A stretch of 64,000 nt of DNA, taken from SHWC01 sp050173345. GTDB lineage: Bacteria > Pseudomonadota > Alphaproteobacteria > UBA828. A model generated the notes under the pieces. It had not been told where the DNA came from. It searched no databases and worked only from the letters and a program-made list of their open reading frames with translations. The stretch lies in assembly GCA_050173345.1 (NCBI GenBank), contig JBFXKW010000007.1, positions 124,001 to 188,000 on the forward strand, in the 5' to 3' direction. The translations under genes were made by a program, and so were the position numbers. This document shows, piece by piece, positions 1-8,140 of this stretch (its first letter is position 1; each line of letters begins with the position of its first letter).

Positions 1-2
1 AG

Positions 3-914
3 GTCTCGCCCGGCCTCGAGGTCCATCTCAAGGCGTTCGAGACCGCGCTCGAAGACCCGGCCGGCAACACGCGCCCGATGTTCTTGCACACCTCGCCCGA
101 GTTCGCCATGAAGAAGCTCCTGGCGGCGGGCGAGCCGCGCATCTTCCAGATCGCGCGGACGTTCCGCAACGGCGAGCGCTCGGCGACCCACCATCCCGAA
201 TTCGCCATGCTCGAATGGTACCGCGCGGGCGAGGGCGTCGAGGCGCTGTGGCGCGATGGCGAGCGCCTGCTGCGCGCCGCGCTCGCCGCCGTACCCAGCC
301 GTCGCGCCCTCAGCTTCGAGGGAAAAGAGGCGGACCCGTCGCTGCCGTTCGAGCGGCTCACGGTCGCGGCGGCGTTCGAGCGCCATGCCGGCGTCGACCT
401 GCTCGCGACCGCGCCCGATCCGGCCGAGCCCGACGCGGCGCGGCTGAGGCGCGAGGCCGAGCGCATCGGTATTGCTTGCCGGCCAAGCGATGGCTGGGAG
501 GACATCTTCTTCCGCATCTTCCTGGCGCGCATCGAGCCGAAGCTCGGCCTCGGTGCGCCGACCATTCTCTACGACTACCCGGCGAGCATGGCGGCGCTCG
601 CCCGCCTCAAGCCGGATGACCCGCGCGTCGCCGAACGCTTCGAGCTCTATGCCTGCGGCCTCGAGCTCGCCAACGGCTTCGCCGAGCTGACGGACGCGGC
701 CGAGCAGCGCCGCCGCTTCGAGCGCGACATGGAACGGAAAGAAGCGCTCTATGGCACCCGCTACCCGATCGACGAGGACTTCATCGCCGCGCTCGCGCAC
801 GGCATGCCCGAGGCCGCCGGCATCGCGCTCGGCTTCGACCGCCTCGTCATGCTCGCAAGTGGTGCACCGATCATCGACGACGTGCTGTGGGCGCCGGTAA
901 CGCCGCCGCCATGA
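3..914 (+). CDS. epmA: EF-P--(R)-beta-lysine/lysine ligase EpmA, 5'-truncated by window edge
   Basis: A paralogue of the class II lysyl-tRNA synthetase catalytic core, which activates (beta-)lysine and attaches it to a conserved lysine of elongation factor P in the cytoplasm. The frame is open from base 3, so the true start lies before the window; about 303 codons are visible, and the family is roughly 325 residues long. Class II motif 2 is visible as FRNGERSATHHPEFAMLEWY and motif 3 as GFDRLVML near the C-terminus. The visible part begins in the EVHLKAFET stretch that lies close to the EpmA N-terminus, so there is no room for the anticodon-binding OB domain of a true LysRS. It converges on thiE with a 6-base gap. 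A housekeeping class I LysRS sits elsewhere in this window, which supports the non-tRNA role. Confidence 0.88.
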   Translation, partial: VSPGLEVHLKAFETALEDPAGNTRPMFLHTSPEFAMKKLLAAGEPRIFQIARTFRNGERSATHHPEFAMLEWYRAGEGVEALWRDGERLLRAALAAVPSRRALSFEGKEADPSLPFERLTVAAAFERHAGVDLLATAPDPAEPDAARLRREAERIGIACRPSDGWEDIFFRIFLARIEPKLGLGAPTILYDYPASMAALARLKPDDPRVAERFELYACGLELANGFAELTDAAEQRRRFERDMERKEALYGTRYPIDEDFIAALAHGMPEAAGIALGFDRLVMLASGAPIIDDVLWAPVTPPP

Positions 915-920
915 AGCGGG

Positions 921-1559
921 TCAGCCGCCGCCGGCCCGCTCGATCGCCTCGTTGAACGACCTCACCGCGGCCTCCGGTCCGTCCGGGTGGTCCCAGACCG
1001 CCGAGACGACGGCGAGGAAGTCGGCGCCGGCCTCGACCAGCGGCCCGCAATTCTCGGGCGTGATGCCGCCGATCGCGACGCACGGCACCACCATCAGCTC
1101 GCTCCACCAGCGCAGCAGGTCGATCGAGGCGCGGGCGCGCGGCTCCTTGGTTGCGGTCGGGAAGAACGCGCCGAAGGCGACATAGTCGGCGCCTTGTTCG
1201 GCCGCCTCCATGGCGCGGTGGCGCGAATCATAGCAGCTCACGCCGACGATCCTGTCCGCGCCGACCGTGGCGCGCGCTTCGGCATAGTCGCCATCGTCCG
1301 CGCCGATGTGAACGCCGTCGGCATCCGCGCGCTTCGCGAGGTCGGCGCGGTCGTTGACGATGAAGGCGACGCCGCGCTCGATGCAGGGCGGCATCAGCGC
1401 CTCCGCGGCGCGCAGCACCTCGTCGTCCGGCACGTCCTTGAGGCGGAGCTGAAACGAGGCGACGTCGCCGCCGTCGAAGGCGCGGCGCAGCGTGTCGGCG
1501 AAGGCGGCCGGCGCGAGGCTCGGCGGCGAGATCAGGTAGAGGCGGCAGGGCTCGGTCAT
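921..1559 (-). CDS. thiE: Thiamine-phosphate synthase ThiE
   Basis: Joins HMP-pyrophosphate and the thiazole phosphate to give thiamine phosphate in the cytoplasm. The 212-residue TIM-barrel protein has the family's FQLRLK strand (about residue 37), the VNDRADLA...ADGVHIG segment, the FGAFFPTATKE phosphate/pyrophosphate loop and the AIGGITPENCGPLVEAGAD phosphate-binding C-terminal strand. The length matches the family (about 210). The ATG at 1559 is the only sensible start. No THI-box was seen upstream. It is monocistronic in this window and converges on epmA. The thiamine gene thiD lies about 30 kb away. Confidence 0.93.
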   Translation of the reverse strand: MTEPCRLYLISPPSLAPAAFADTLRRAFDGGDVASFQLRLKDVPDDEVLRAAEALMPPCIERGVAFIVNDRADLAKRADADGVHIGADDGDYAEARATVGADRIVGVSCYDSRHRAMEAAEQGADYVAFGAFFPTATKEPRARASIDLLRWWSELMVVPCVAIGGITPENCGPLVEAGADFLAVVSAVWDHPDGPEAAVRSFNEAIERAGGG

Positions 1560-1641
1560 GGGCCGCGCAGGCTATCGCCTGTCGGCGCTTGTTTCAAACC
1601 GCCTCGATACATAGGTAGAGCATCAGCAGGGAGGTCATCCC

Positions 1642-2934
1642 ATGGCGGCTCCTGTTCAGGACATCGTGCGCGAGGGCGGCGGACTGCCGCCCGACCTGGC
1701 GGACTGGATCATCTCCCAGGGGCTGCTCGGCGCGACCGCCGAGGCGGTCTTCGAGGGGATCTCGAAGCGCCTCGTCGAGCATGGCGTGCCGATCGCCCGC
1801 GCCTATTCCGCCATGCGCATCCTGCACCCGCTCTATGCCGGCTTCGGCCTGGTCTGGCGGCGCAAGGAGCCGGGCGTCAAGGAGGAGCGCTACGGCGCGA
1901 GCCCGACGCGCTCCGAGGCCTGGCTCAGGAGCCCGATCAGGCTCCTGATCGAGGAGGACGTGCCGGAGCTGCGCCGGCGCATCACCGGGCCCGAGATCGG
2001 CGAGGAGTTCCCGGTGCTCGAGGAGTTCCGCCAGGAGGGCGCGACCGACTATTTCGCGACCGCCTGCCGCTTCGGCTTCGACGGCGAGCATGCCGACAGC
2101 CGCGGCATCATCTTTTCCTGGACCACCGACCGGCCCGGCGGCTTCAGCGACGCCGAGATCGACCTGCTGCGCCAGGTGGTGCGGCCGCTCGCGCTCACCA
2201 TGCGGGTCGGCGCCAACCGCCGGCTGGCGGACGGGCTCGCCGCCGCCTATCTCGGCCAGGATGCCGGCCGCCGCGTGCTGTCGGGCGACATCCGGCGGGG
2301 CGCGGCCAACACCATCTCGGCGGTCTTGCTCTATGGCGACCTGCGCGGCTTCACCCGGCTCGCCGACGCGCTGCCCAAGGACGAGCTGCTCGCCATGCTC
2401 GACGGCTATCTGGAGCACATGGCGCTGCCGGTCGAGGCACATGGCGGGCAGGTGCTCAAGTTCATGGGCGACGGCATGCTCGGCACCTTCGAAATCAAGC
2501 AGGGCGAAGGCGCCAAGGAGCGCGCGGAGGAGAGCATCGCCGCGCTCAATGCCGCGCTCGAAGCCTTGGGCCGCATCGAGGCGTTCAACCAGGGGCGTGC
2601 CGCTGCGGGCAAGCCGGTGCTCACGCTCGACCTCGCGCTGCACCTCGGCGACGTGCTCTACGGCAATGTCGGCAGCCCGTCGCGGCTCGACTTCACGGTG
2701 GTCGGGCCTGCGGTCAACGAGGTGAGCCGGCTTGAATCGATGTGCGAGGCGCTCGACCGCCCGCTGATCATCAGCCACGCCTTCAAGAACGCGATGCCGC
2801 CCAATGCGCCGCCGCTCCTGCCGCTCGGCCGCTACGGCGTGCGCAGCGTCCGCGACCCGGTCGAGCTGTTCACGGTCGAGAGGATCCCGGCCTGGACGCC
2901 GTCGACGATCGAGCCGCTGCAGTTCGATGCGTAG
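1642..2934 (+). CDS. Class III adenylate/guanylate cyclase-domain protein
   Basis: A 430-residue protein with a class III nucleotide cyclase domain in roughly residues 225-400, predicted to make cAMP or cGMP. The catalytic features look intact: the first metal aspartate in GDLRGFTRLAD, the second in KFMGDGMLGTF preceded by the substrate-reading lysine, and the LDFTVVGPAVNEVSRLE segment carrying the transition-state asparagine and arginine. The first 220 residues have no transmembrane span. They contain a GAF-like stretch that I cannot assign firmly. The gene stands alone between thiE and the glycolytic operon. The ATG at 1642 follows a GGGAGG ribosome site. Confidence 0.85.
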   Translation: MAAPVQDIVREGGGLPPDLADWIISQGLLGATAEAVFEGISKRLVEHGVPIARAYSAMRILHPLYAGFGLVWRRKEPGVKEERYGASPTRSEAWLRSPIRLLIEEDVPELRRRITGPEIGEEFPVLEEFRQEGATDYFATACRFGFDGEHADSRGIIFSWTTDRPGGFSDAEIDLLRQVVRPLALTMRVGANRRLADGLAAAYLGQDAGRRVLSGDIRRGAANTISAVLLYGDLRGFTRLADALPKDELLAMLDGYLEHMALPVEAHGGQVLKFMGDGMLGTFEIKQGEGAKERAEESIAALNAALEALGRIEAFNQGRAAAGKPVLTLDLALHLGDVLYGNVGSPSRLDFTVVGPAVNEVSRLESMCEALDRPLIISHAFKNAMPPNAPPLLPLGRYGVRSVRDPVELFTVERIPAWTPSTIEPLQFDA

Positions 2935-2951
2935 GGCGGGTGTTGAGTCAC

Positions 2952-2966
2952 GCCCACGGGGTGGGC
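2952..2966. terminator. Small GC hairpin between convergent genes
   Basis: GCCCAC, a GGG loop and GTGGGC form a perfect 6-bp hairpin in the 68-base gap between the cyclase gene and fba, which converge here. There is no T-run, so it is only a candidate bidirectional terminator. Confidence 0.3.
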
Positions 2967-3002
2967 CGCGGACTCGATGACTGAACGCGGACGACCGCGC
3001 CG

Positions 3003-3923
3003 CTACGCCTTCCCCTTGTAGATGTCGATGATGGTGTCGAGCATCTTGAGCGCGTCGTCGCGCGGGCGGGTGAAGGTGTTGCGGCCGATGATCGAGCCGT
3101 TGGCGCCGCCGTCGCGGATTTGCTTGATCTCGGCATAGACGCCGTCGAGGTCCTTGGCCGGGCCGCCCGAGAACACCACGATGCGCTTGCCGGCGAAGCT
3201 CGCCTGCATGACATGGGCGATGCGCGCCGTCAGGCTCGAAATGTCGACCTTCGCCTTCTCGTAGGCGGCCTTGGCTTCGGCCTGCTCGATATGCGCGGTC
3301 GGCGGCTTGACCTTGATGATGTGGGCGCCGAGCAGCGCCGCCATGTGCGCGGCGTAGGCCGTGATGTCGATCGCCGTTTCGCCTTCCTTCGAGAGCTTGC
3401 CGCCGCGCGGATAGGACCACACCACAACCGCGAGGCCGTGCGACTTGGCTTCGGCGGCGAGCTCGCGCACTTCCTCGATCATCTCGAACTGCTCGTCCGA
3501 GCCAGGATAGATGGTGAAACCGACCGCGGCGCAGCCGAGCCTGAGCGCGTCCTTGACGCTCGCGGTCACCGCCTGGTCCTTCGAGGTGGCGAGCGCGTTC
3601 GCGCTGTTCATCTTGAGGATGGTCGGAATCTCGCCGGCGAACTGGTCGGCGCCCTGCTCCAGCATGCCGAGCACGCTCGCATAGGCGGAAAGGCCGGCGT
3701 CGATGGCGAGCCGCCAGTGATAGTGCGGATCATAGGCCACCGGGTTGGAGGCGAAGCTGCGCGCCGGGCCGTGCTCGAAGCCCTGGTCGACCGGCAGGAT
3801 CAGGAGGCGCCCGGTGCCGCCGAGCCGCCCGCTCATCAGGATGCGCGCGAGGTTGGCCCTGGTGCCGGGATTGTCGCTGCCATACCAGGAGAGGATTTCG
3901 CGTACGCGTTTGCTCAGCTTCAT
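3003..3923 (-). CDS. fbaB: Class I fructose-bisphosphate aldolase (DhnA/FbaB type)
   Basis: Cleaves fructose 1,6-bisphosphate to dihydroxyacetone phosphate and glyceraldehyde 3-phosphate through a Schiff base. The 306-residue protein has the archaeal-type class I aldolase layout: LLILPVDQGFEHGP near residue 40, TIYPGSDEQ, VVWSYPRGG, the HIIKVKPPTAH strand with the likely Schiff-base lysine, and FSGGPAKD plus GSIIGRNTF phosphate-binding loops near the C-terminus. It is the last gene of the minus-strand gap-pgk-unknown-fba run. No metal-dependent class II aldolase is seen in the window. Confidence 0.93.
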   Translation of the reverse strand: MKLSKRVREILSWYGSDNPGTRANLARILMSGRLGGTGRLLILPVDQGFEHGPARSFASNPVAYDPHYHWRLAIDAGLSAYASVLGMLEQGADQFAGEIPTILKMNSANALATSKDQAVTASVKDALRLGCAAVGFTIYPGSDEQFEMIEEVRELAAEAKSHGLAVVVWSYPRGGKLSKEGETAIDITAYAAHMAALLGAHIIKVKPPTAHIEQAEAKAAYEKAKVDISSLTARIAHVMQASFAGKRIVVFSGGPAKDLDGVYAEIKQIRDGGANGSIIGRNTFTRPRDDALKMLDTIIDIYKGKA

Positions 3924-3963
3924 CGGCGTGGTCCGGCGCAGGTTGTGGGGGACGCGGTTCGCC

Positions 3964-4488
3964 CTAGTTAGCCGGGCGGTCGCGCCATTGCAAGCCGCGC
4001 GGACGCCGCTTGCGTGCGGTCACGGCCGCGAGATACGCGGTCGCCTCGGTGGAGGCTCGTTCCGGGTCGTCGAGCGTGCAGGCGCCGGCCGGAGCGCCGC
4101 CCCTGAGCAGCGTCGCGCCGAGCCCGGCGGCCACCGATTCGAGCCGCCTGCGCGCCGCCGGGTGGCCGCGGAAGGCGACGAGGCGGACGCCCGAGGCCAG
4201 CGCCCGGTGCGCCCGCGCGGCATCGTCGTCGCAGTCGATCACCGCATCGAACGCGGCGTCCGGCAGCGCGCGGCGCGCCTCCTCGAAGAGGGCCATCAGA
4301 TAGCCGAGGCCGTGCGCGTGGATCGCGCCGGGCGGCGAGCGCAACGCGATTCTCACGCCGGCGTCACGGGCGGCGCGCAGCGCGGCGCACGCGCAGTCGA
4401 AGTCGTGCACGATGAAGACGGGCGGGTCGGGCGCGGTGCCTAGGGGTCGAGCGCGGCCACGCCCGGCAGGGTCTTGCCTTCCAGCCAT
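3964..4488 (-). CDS. Unrecognised protein between pgk and fba
   Basis: I do not recognise this 174-residue protein. It lies between pgk and fba in the same direction, ends 40 bases before fba, and reads as an alternating alpha/beta fold: VFIVHDFD, a helix with ALRAARDAG, IALRSPPGAIHAHG, then AVIDCDDDAARAHRALASG and VRLVAFRG, ending in a basic tail. No signal peptide or membrane span is present. The start is uncertain. ATG 4488 overlaps pgk by 49 bases; GTG 4410 would give 148 residues but loses the first strand. The composition matches the neighbours. A role linked to glycolysis is guilt by association only. Confidence 0.7.
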   Translation of the reverse strand: MAGRQDPAGRGRARPLGTAPDPPVFIVHDFDCACAALRAARDAGVRIALRSPPGAIHAHGLGYLMALFEEARRALPDAAFDAVIDCDDDAARAHRALASGVRLVAFRGHPAARRRLESVAAGLGATLLRGGAPAGACTLDDPERASTEATAYLAAVTARKRRPRGLQWRDRPAN

Positions 4489-5636
4489 TCGAGAAACGCG
4501 CCGCCGGCGGTGGAGACATAGCTGAAGCGCTCGACGACGCCGGCATGCGCGAGCGCCGCCACGGTGTCGCCGCCGCCCGCGACCGAGAGCAGCCGGCCGG
4601 CCTCGGTCAGCTCGGCCGCAGCGCGCGCCGCCGCCACGGTGCCGCGGTCGAACGGCGCGATCTCGAAGGCGCCGAGCGGCCCGTTCCAGACCAGGGTGCG
4701 CGACTGCGCGAGCAGCGCGGCGATCTCCTTCACGCTCTCGGGGCCGACGTCGAGGATCATGGCGTCGGCCGGCACGGCGGTCGCCGGCACGGTCTCGGTT
4801 TGTGCCCCGGCCGTGAACTCGCGCGCGATCACGACATCGCGCGGCAGCAGGATGCGGCAGCCCTTGGCGCTGGCCTGGTCGAGGATCGCGCGCGCGGTCT
4901 CCACCATGTCGGGCTCGGCAAGCGAGCGGCCGATCTCGATCCCTTGCGCCTTGAGGAAGGTGTTGGCCATGCCGCCGCCGAGCACGATGCTGTCGACCTT
5001 GCTCAAGAGATTGCCGAGCAGCGCGAGCTTGGTCGAGACCTTGGCGCCGCCGACCACGGCGGCGACCGGGTGCTCCGGCCGTTCCAGCACGCGCTCTAGC
5101 GCGGCAAGCTCGGCCGCCATGAGCCGGCCGGCATAGGACGGCAGGAAGCGCGCGACGCCCGCGGTCGAAGCATGCGCGCGATGCGCCGCCGAGAACGCGT
5201 CGTTCACGTAGAGCTCGCCGAGCGCGGCAAGCGCCTTGGCGAACGCCGCGTCGTTCTTCTCCTCGCCCGCGTGGTAGCGCAGGTTTTCGAGCAGCGCGAC
5301 CTCGCCGTCCGAGAGCGCCTTGACCACGCCTTCGGCCGGCGGCCCGATGCAGTCCTCCGCGAACGTCACCTTGCGGCCGCCGAGCGCCTTCGACAGCGGC
5401 TCGACCAGGGGCTTGAGCGACATCGCCGGCACGCGCGCGCCCTTGGGCCTGCCGAAATGCGACAACACGACCACCCTCGCGCCCTGTCCGGCAAGCTCGG
5501 CGATGGTCGGCGCGGCGCGCTCGATGCGCGTCGCATCCGAGACGCGGCCGTCCTGCACCGGCACGTTGAGGTCGACGCGGACGAGCACGCGCTTGCCGCG
5601 GGCGTCGAGCCCGTCGATGGTGCGATAGCCCGGCAC
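4440..5636 (-). CDS. pgk: Phosphoglycerate kinase
   Basis: Transfers phosphate between 1,3-bisphosphoglycerate and ADP. From the GTG at 5636 the product has 398 residues, the usual bacterial length. It begins with GKRVLVRVDLNVPVQDG (substrate-binding Asp and Asn), has VVVLSHFGRPKG, LLENLRYHAGEE, NDAFSAAHRAHAS, and the nucleotide-binding VVGGAKVSTK and SVAGGGDTVAAL segments. The frame is open further upstream into gap, but the GTG placed 7 bases after the gap stop gives the correct N-terminus. It is translated in series after gap. Confidence 0.95.
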   Translation of the reverse strand: MPGYRTIDGLDARGKRVLVRVDLNVPVQDGRVSDATRIERAAPTIAELAGQGARVVVLSHFGRPKGARVPAMSLKPLVEPLSKALGGRKVTFAEDCIGPPAEGVVKALSDGEVALLENLRYHAGEEKNDAAFAKALAALGELYVNDAFSAAHRAHASTAGVARFLPSYAGRLMAAELAALERVLERPEHPVAAVVGGAKVSTKLALLGNLLSKVDSIVLGGGMANTFLKAQGIEIGRSLAEPDMVETARAILDQASAKGCRILLPRDVVIAREFTAGAQTETVPATAVPADAMILDVGPESVKEIAALLAQSRTLVWNGPLGAFEIAPFDRGTVAAARAAAELTEAGRLLSVAGGGDTVAALAHAGVVERFSYVSTAGGAFLEWLEGKTLPGVAALDP

Positions 5637-5643
5637 GGTTCGG

Positions 5644-6651
5644 TCAGAGCCCGCCGAGCAGCGCGGCGACGTCGCCCATGCGGTTCGAGAAGCCCCATTC
5701 ATTGTCGTACCAGGAGAGGATGCGGCACAGCGTGCCGTCGATCACCGCGGTCTCGCCGGCATCCACCGTCGAACTCTTCGGGCTGTGGTTGAAGTCGATC
5801 GAGACCAGCGGCTCGTCGCTGTAGCCGAGCACGCCGGCGAGCGGCCCGCTCTCCGACGCCTCCTTCAGGATCTTGTTGATCTCGTCCTTGCTGGTCGGGC
5901 GCTTGGCGACGAAGGCGAGGTCGACCATCGAGACGTTCGCGGTCGGCACCCGAACGGCGGTGCCGTCGAGCTTGCCCTTGAGCTCCGGCAGCACGAGGCC
6001 GACGGCGCGCGCGGCGCCCGTCGAGGTCGGGATCATCGAGAGGCCGGCCGCGCGGGCGCGCCGCAGATCCTTGTGCAGCGTGTCGAGCACCGGCTGGTCG
6101 AGCGTGAAGGCGTGCACCGTGGTCATGAAGCCGCGCTCGAGCCCGACCGTGCGGCTCAGCACGGCGGCGACCGGTGCGAGGCAGTTGGTCGTGCAGGAGG
6201 CGTTCGAGACGACCTTGTGCTCCTGGGTCAGCTTGTCGTGGTTGACGCCGTAGACGACCGTGAGGTCGGCATTCTCGCCCGGCGCCGAGATCAGCACCTT
6301 GCGCGCGCCCGCTTCGAGGTGCTTGGCCGCCGCGTCGCGCTTGGTGAAGATGCCGGTGCATTCGAGCGCGACGTCGACCTTGAGCGCGCCCCAGGGCAGC
6401 TTGGCGGGGTCGCGCTCGGCAATCACCTTGATCGGCCCGTTGCCGATGTCGATGGCGTCGCCGGTGACCGTCACGTTGCCGGGGAAGCGGCCATGCACGC
6501 TGTCATGGCGCAGCAGATGCGCGTTGACGTCGACCGAGCCGAGGTCGTTGATCGCGACCACCGAAAGGTCGCTGCGGCCCGACTCGTGGATCGCGCGCAG
6601 CACGTTGCGCCCGATCCGGCCGAACCCGTTGATGGCCACCCTTACGCTCAT
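5644..6651 (-). CDS. gap: Glyceraldehyde-3-phosphate dehydrogenase, type I
   Basis: Oxidises glyceraldehyde 3-phosphate with NAD(P)+ and phosphate. The start is the ATG at 6651, preceded by a GAGGAGGA ribosome site, giving 335 residues, the standard length. The Rossmann motif INGFGRIGRNVLRA is at residues 7-20, the active site is SNASCTTNCLAP with the catalytic cysteine, and the C-terminus carries SWYDNEWGFSNRMGD. It is the first gene of the gap-pgk-unknown-fba operon. A TTGACC/17/TACTAG promoter is visible upstream. An open frame continues beyond the start to 6957 but has no matching homology. Confidence 0.96.
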   Translation of the reverse strand: MSVRVAINGFGRIGRNVLRAIHESGRSDLSVVAINDLGSVDVNAHLLRHDSVHGRFPGNVTVTGDAIDIGNGPIKVIAERDPAKLPWGALKVDVALECTGIFTKRDAAAKHLEAGARKVLISAPGENADLTVVYGVNHDKLTQEHKVVSNASCTTNCLAPVAAVLSRTVGLERGFMTTVHAFTLDQPVLDTLHKDLRRARAAGLSMIPTSTGAARAVGLVLPELKGKLDGTAVRVPTANVSMVDLAFVAKRPTSKDEINKILKEASESGPLAGVLGYSDEPLVSIDFNHSPKSSTVDAGETAVIDGTLCRILSWYDNEWGFSNRMGDVAALLGGL

Positions 6652-6697
6652 GGCATCCTCCTCCTCTGCGCCGGCTTTCGCCCGTCTTGCGAAGCGG

Positions 6698-6726
6698 CTA
6701 GTACCCTTGCCGCGGGGTGCGGTCAA
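6698..6726 (-). promoter_or_regulatory. Predicted sigma-70-type promoter of gap operon
   Basis: On the minus strand, TTGACC (6726-6721), a 17-bp spacer and TACTAG (6703-6698) would place the transcript start about 40 bases before the gap ATG. The first twelve bases of this element, TTGACCGCACCC, are identical to those of the lysS promoter at 42623. Confidence 0.5.
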
Positions 6727-6844
6727 CCACAGGAATTTCCCACGCCGGCACGACAAAGTTCGACAAATCTCGGCCCTGCGGGTTGCCGATCCGGCGCTCG
6801 GCCGCCAAATTGCGTAGCGTCGGGTCGCCTGGGAGGAGGAAGCC

Positions 6845-8140
6845 ATGGCAACGACGCTGCCGAAGGAGGGCCGTGCAGTCACGCCCGCCCGTGACCGCGA
6901 TTCCGCCGCGGCCCGGTTCCGCGAGGTGCGCGCCCAGAGCGAGGCGCTCTGCGCCACGCTGGAGCCCGAGGACTATGTCGTGCAGTCGATGCCCGACGCC
7001 AGCCCGACCAAGTGGCACCTCGCCCATGTCAGCTGGTTCTTCGAGACCTTCGTGCTCGGCCGCTTCGCCGATTCGTACCGGGTGTTCCACCCAGGCTTCG
7101 GCTATCTGTTCAACTCGTATTACGAGGGCGCCGGGCCGCGCCATCCGCGCCCCGAACGCGGCCTCCTGACGCGCCCGACCGTCGCCGAGGTCTACGCCTA
7201 TCGCGCCCATGTCGATGCCGCCATGCTGGCGTTCATCGACAAAGGCGCCGAGGCCGCGCTCGCCGAGGCGGCGCCGCTGATCGAGCTCGGCCTCAATCAT
7301 GAGCAGCAGCACCAGGAGCTGCTGCTGACCGACATCAAGCACGGCCTCGGCTGCAACCCGCTCCGCCCGGCGTTCGCCGACGCGAAGCCGCACGCCGCAC
7401 CGGCGCAGGGCCCGCTCGCCTTCATCGACATGCCGGGCGGCATCGTCCGGCTCGGCCATGGCGGCGAAGGCTTTGCCTTCGACAACGAGACGCCGCGGCA
7501 CCGCGTGCTGGTCGAGCCCTATCGGCTCGCCGACCGGCTCGTCACCAACGCCGAGTATCTCGAATTCATCGAGGCCGGCGGATACGGGAAGCCGGAGTTC
7601 TGGTTGTCCGACGGCTGGGCCACGGTGCAGGCGCGCGGCTGGGGCGCGCCGCTCTACTGGGAGCGCCGCGACAAGGGCTGGGAGGAGTTCACGCTGGCCG
7701 GCATGGCAGCGCTCGATCCGGCCGCGCCGGTCTGCCATGTCAGCTACTACGAGGCGGACGCCTATGCGCGCTTCCGCGGCAAGCGGCTCGCCACCGAGGC
7801 CGAGTGGGAGGCGGCCGCGGCCTCGGCACCGATCATGGGGAACTTCGCCGAATCCGGCGCGTTTCACCCGCGCGCGGCGGCGGGCAAGGCCACGGGCCTG
7901 CGCCAGCTCTATGGCGATGTCTGGGAATGGACGGCGAGCGCCTATCTCGCCTATCCGGGCTTCAAGCCGCTGCCCGGCGCGGTCGGTGAATACAACGGCA
8001 AGTTCATGTGCAACCAGTTCGTGCTCAGGGGCGGCAGCTGCGCGACGCCGGCGGACCATATCCGGCCGACCTACCGGAACTTCTTCCCGCCGGATGCGCG
8101 TTGGCAGTTCTCGGGCATCAGGCTCGCGGAGGACCCATGA
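6845..8140 (+). CDS. egtB: Ergothioneine biosynthesis protein EgtB (iron-dependent sulfoxide synthase)
   Basis: Couples hercynine (made by EgtD) to a thiol donor, cysteine or gamma-glutamylcysteine, with oxygen to form a sulfoxide. The 431-residue protein has an N-terminal DinB-like helical domain carrying iron-ligand histidines in TKWHLAHVSWFFE and NHEQQHQELL, followed by a formylglycine-generating-enzyme-like domain from about residue 190 (GHGGEGFAFDNETPRHRV, VCHVSYYEADAYARFRGKRL, FVLRGGSCATP). The start at ATG 6845 has a GGGAGGAGGAAG ribosome site. Its TGA overlaps the egtD ATG by four bases, so the two are translationally coupled. Confidence 0.94.
   Translation: MATTLPKEGRAVTPARDRDSAAARFREVRAQSEALCATLEPEDYVVQSMPDASPTKWHLAHVSWFFETFVLGRFADSYRVFHPGFGYLFNSYYEGAGPRHPRPERGLLTRPTVAEVYAYRAHVDAAMLAFIDKGAEAALAEAAPLIELGLNHEQQHQELLLTDIKHGLGCNPLRPAFADAKPHAAPAQGPLAFIDMPGGIVRLGHGGEGFAFDNETPRHRVLVEPYRLADRLVTNAEYLEFIEAGGYGKPEFWLSDGWATVQARGWGAPLYWERRDKGWEEFTLAGMAALDPAAPVCHVSYYEADAYARFRGKRLATEAEWEAAAASAPIMGNFAESGAFHPRAAAGKATGLRQLYGDVWEWTASAYLAYPGFKPLPGAVGEYNGKFMCNQFVLRGGSCATPADHIRPTYRNFFPPDARWQFSGIRLAEDP

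Noticed and set aside
1560..1641. Possible TPP riboswitch before thiE
   Set aside because: The conserved THI-box elements are absent on the thiE strand; the same is true upstream of thiD.
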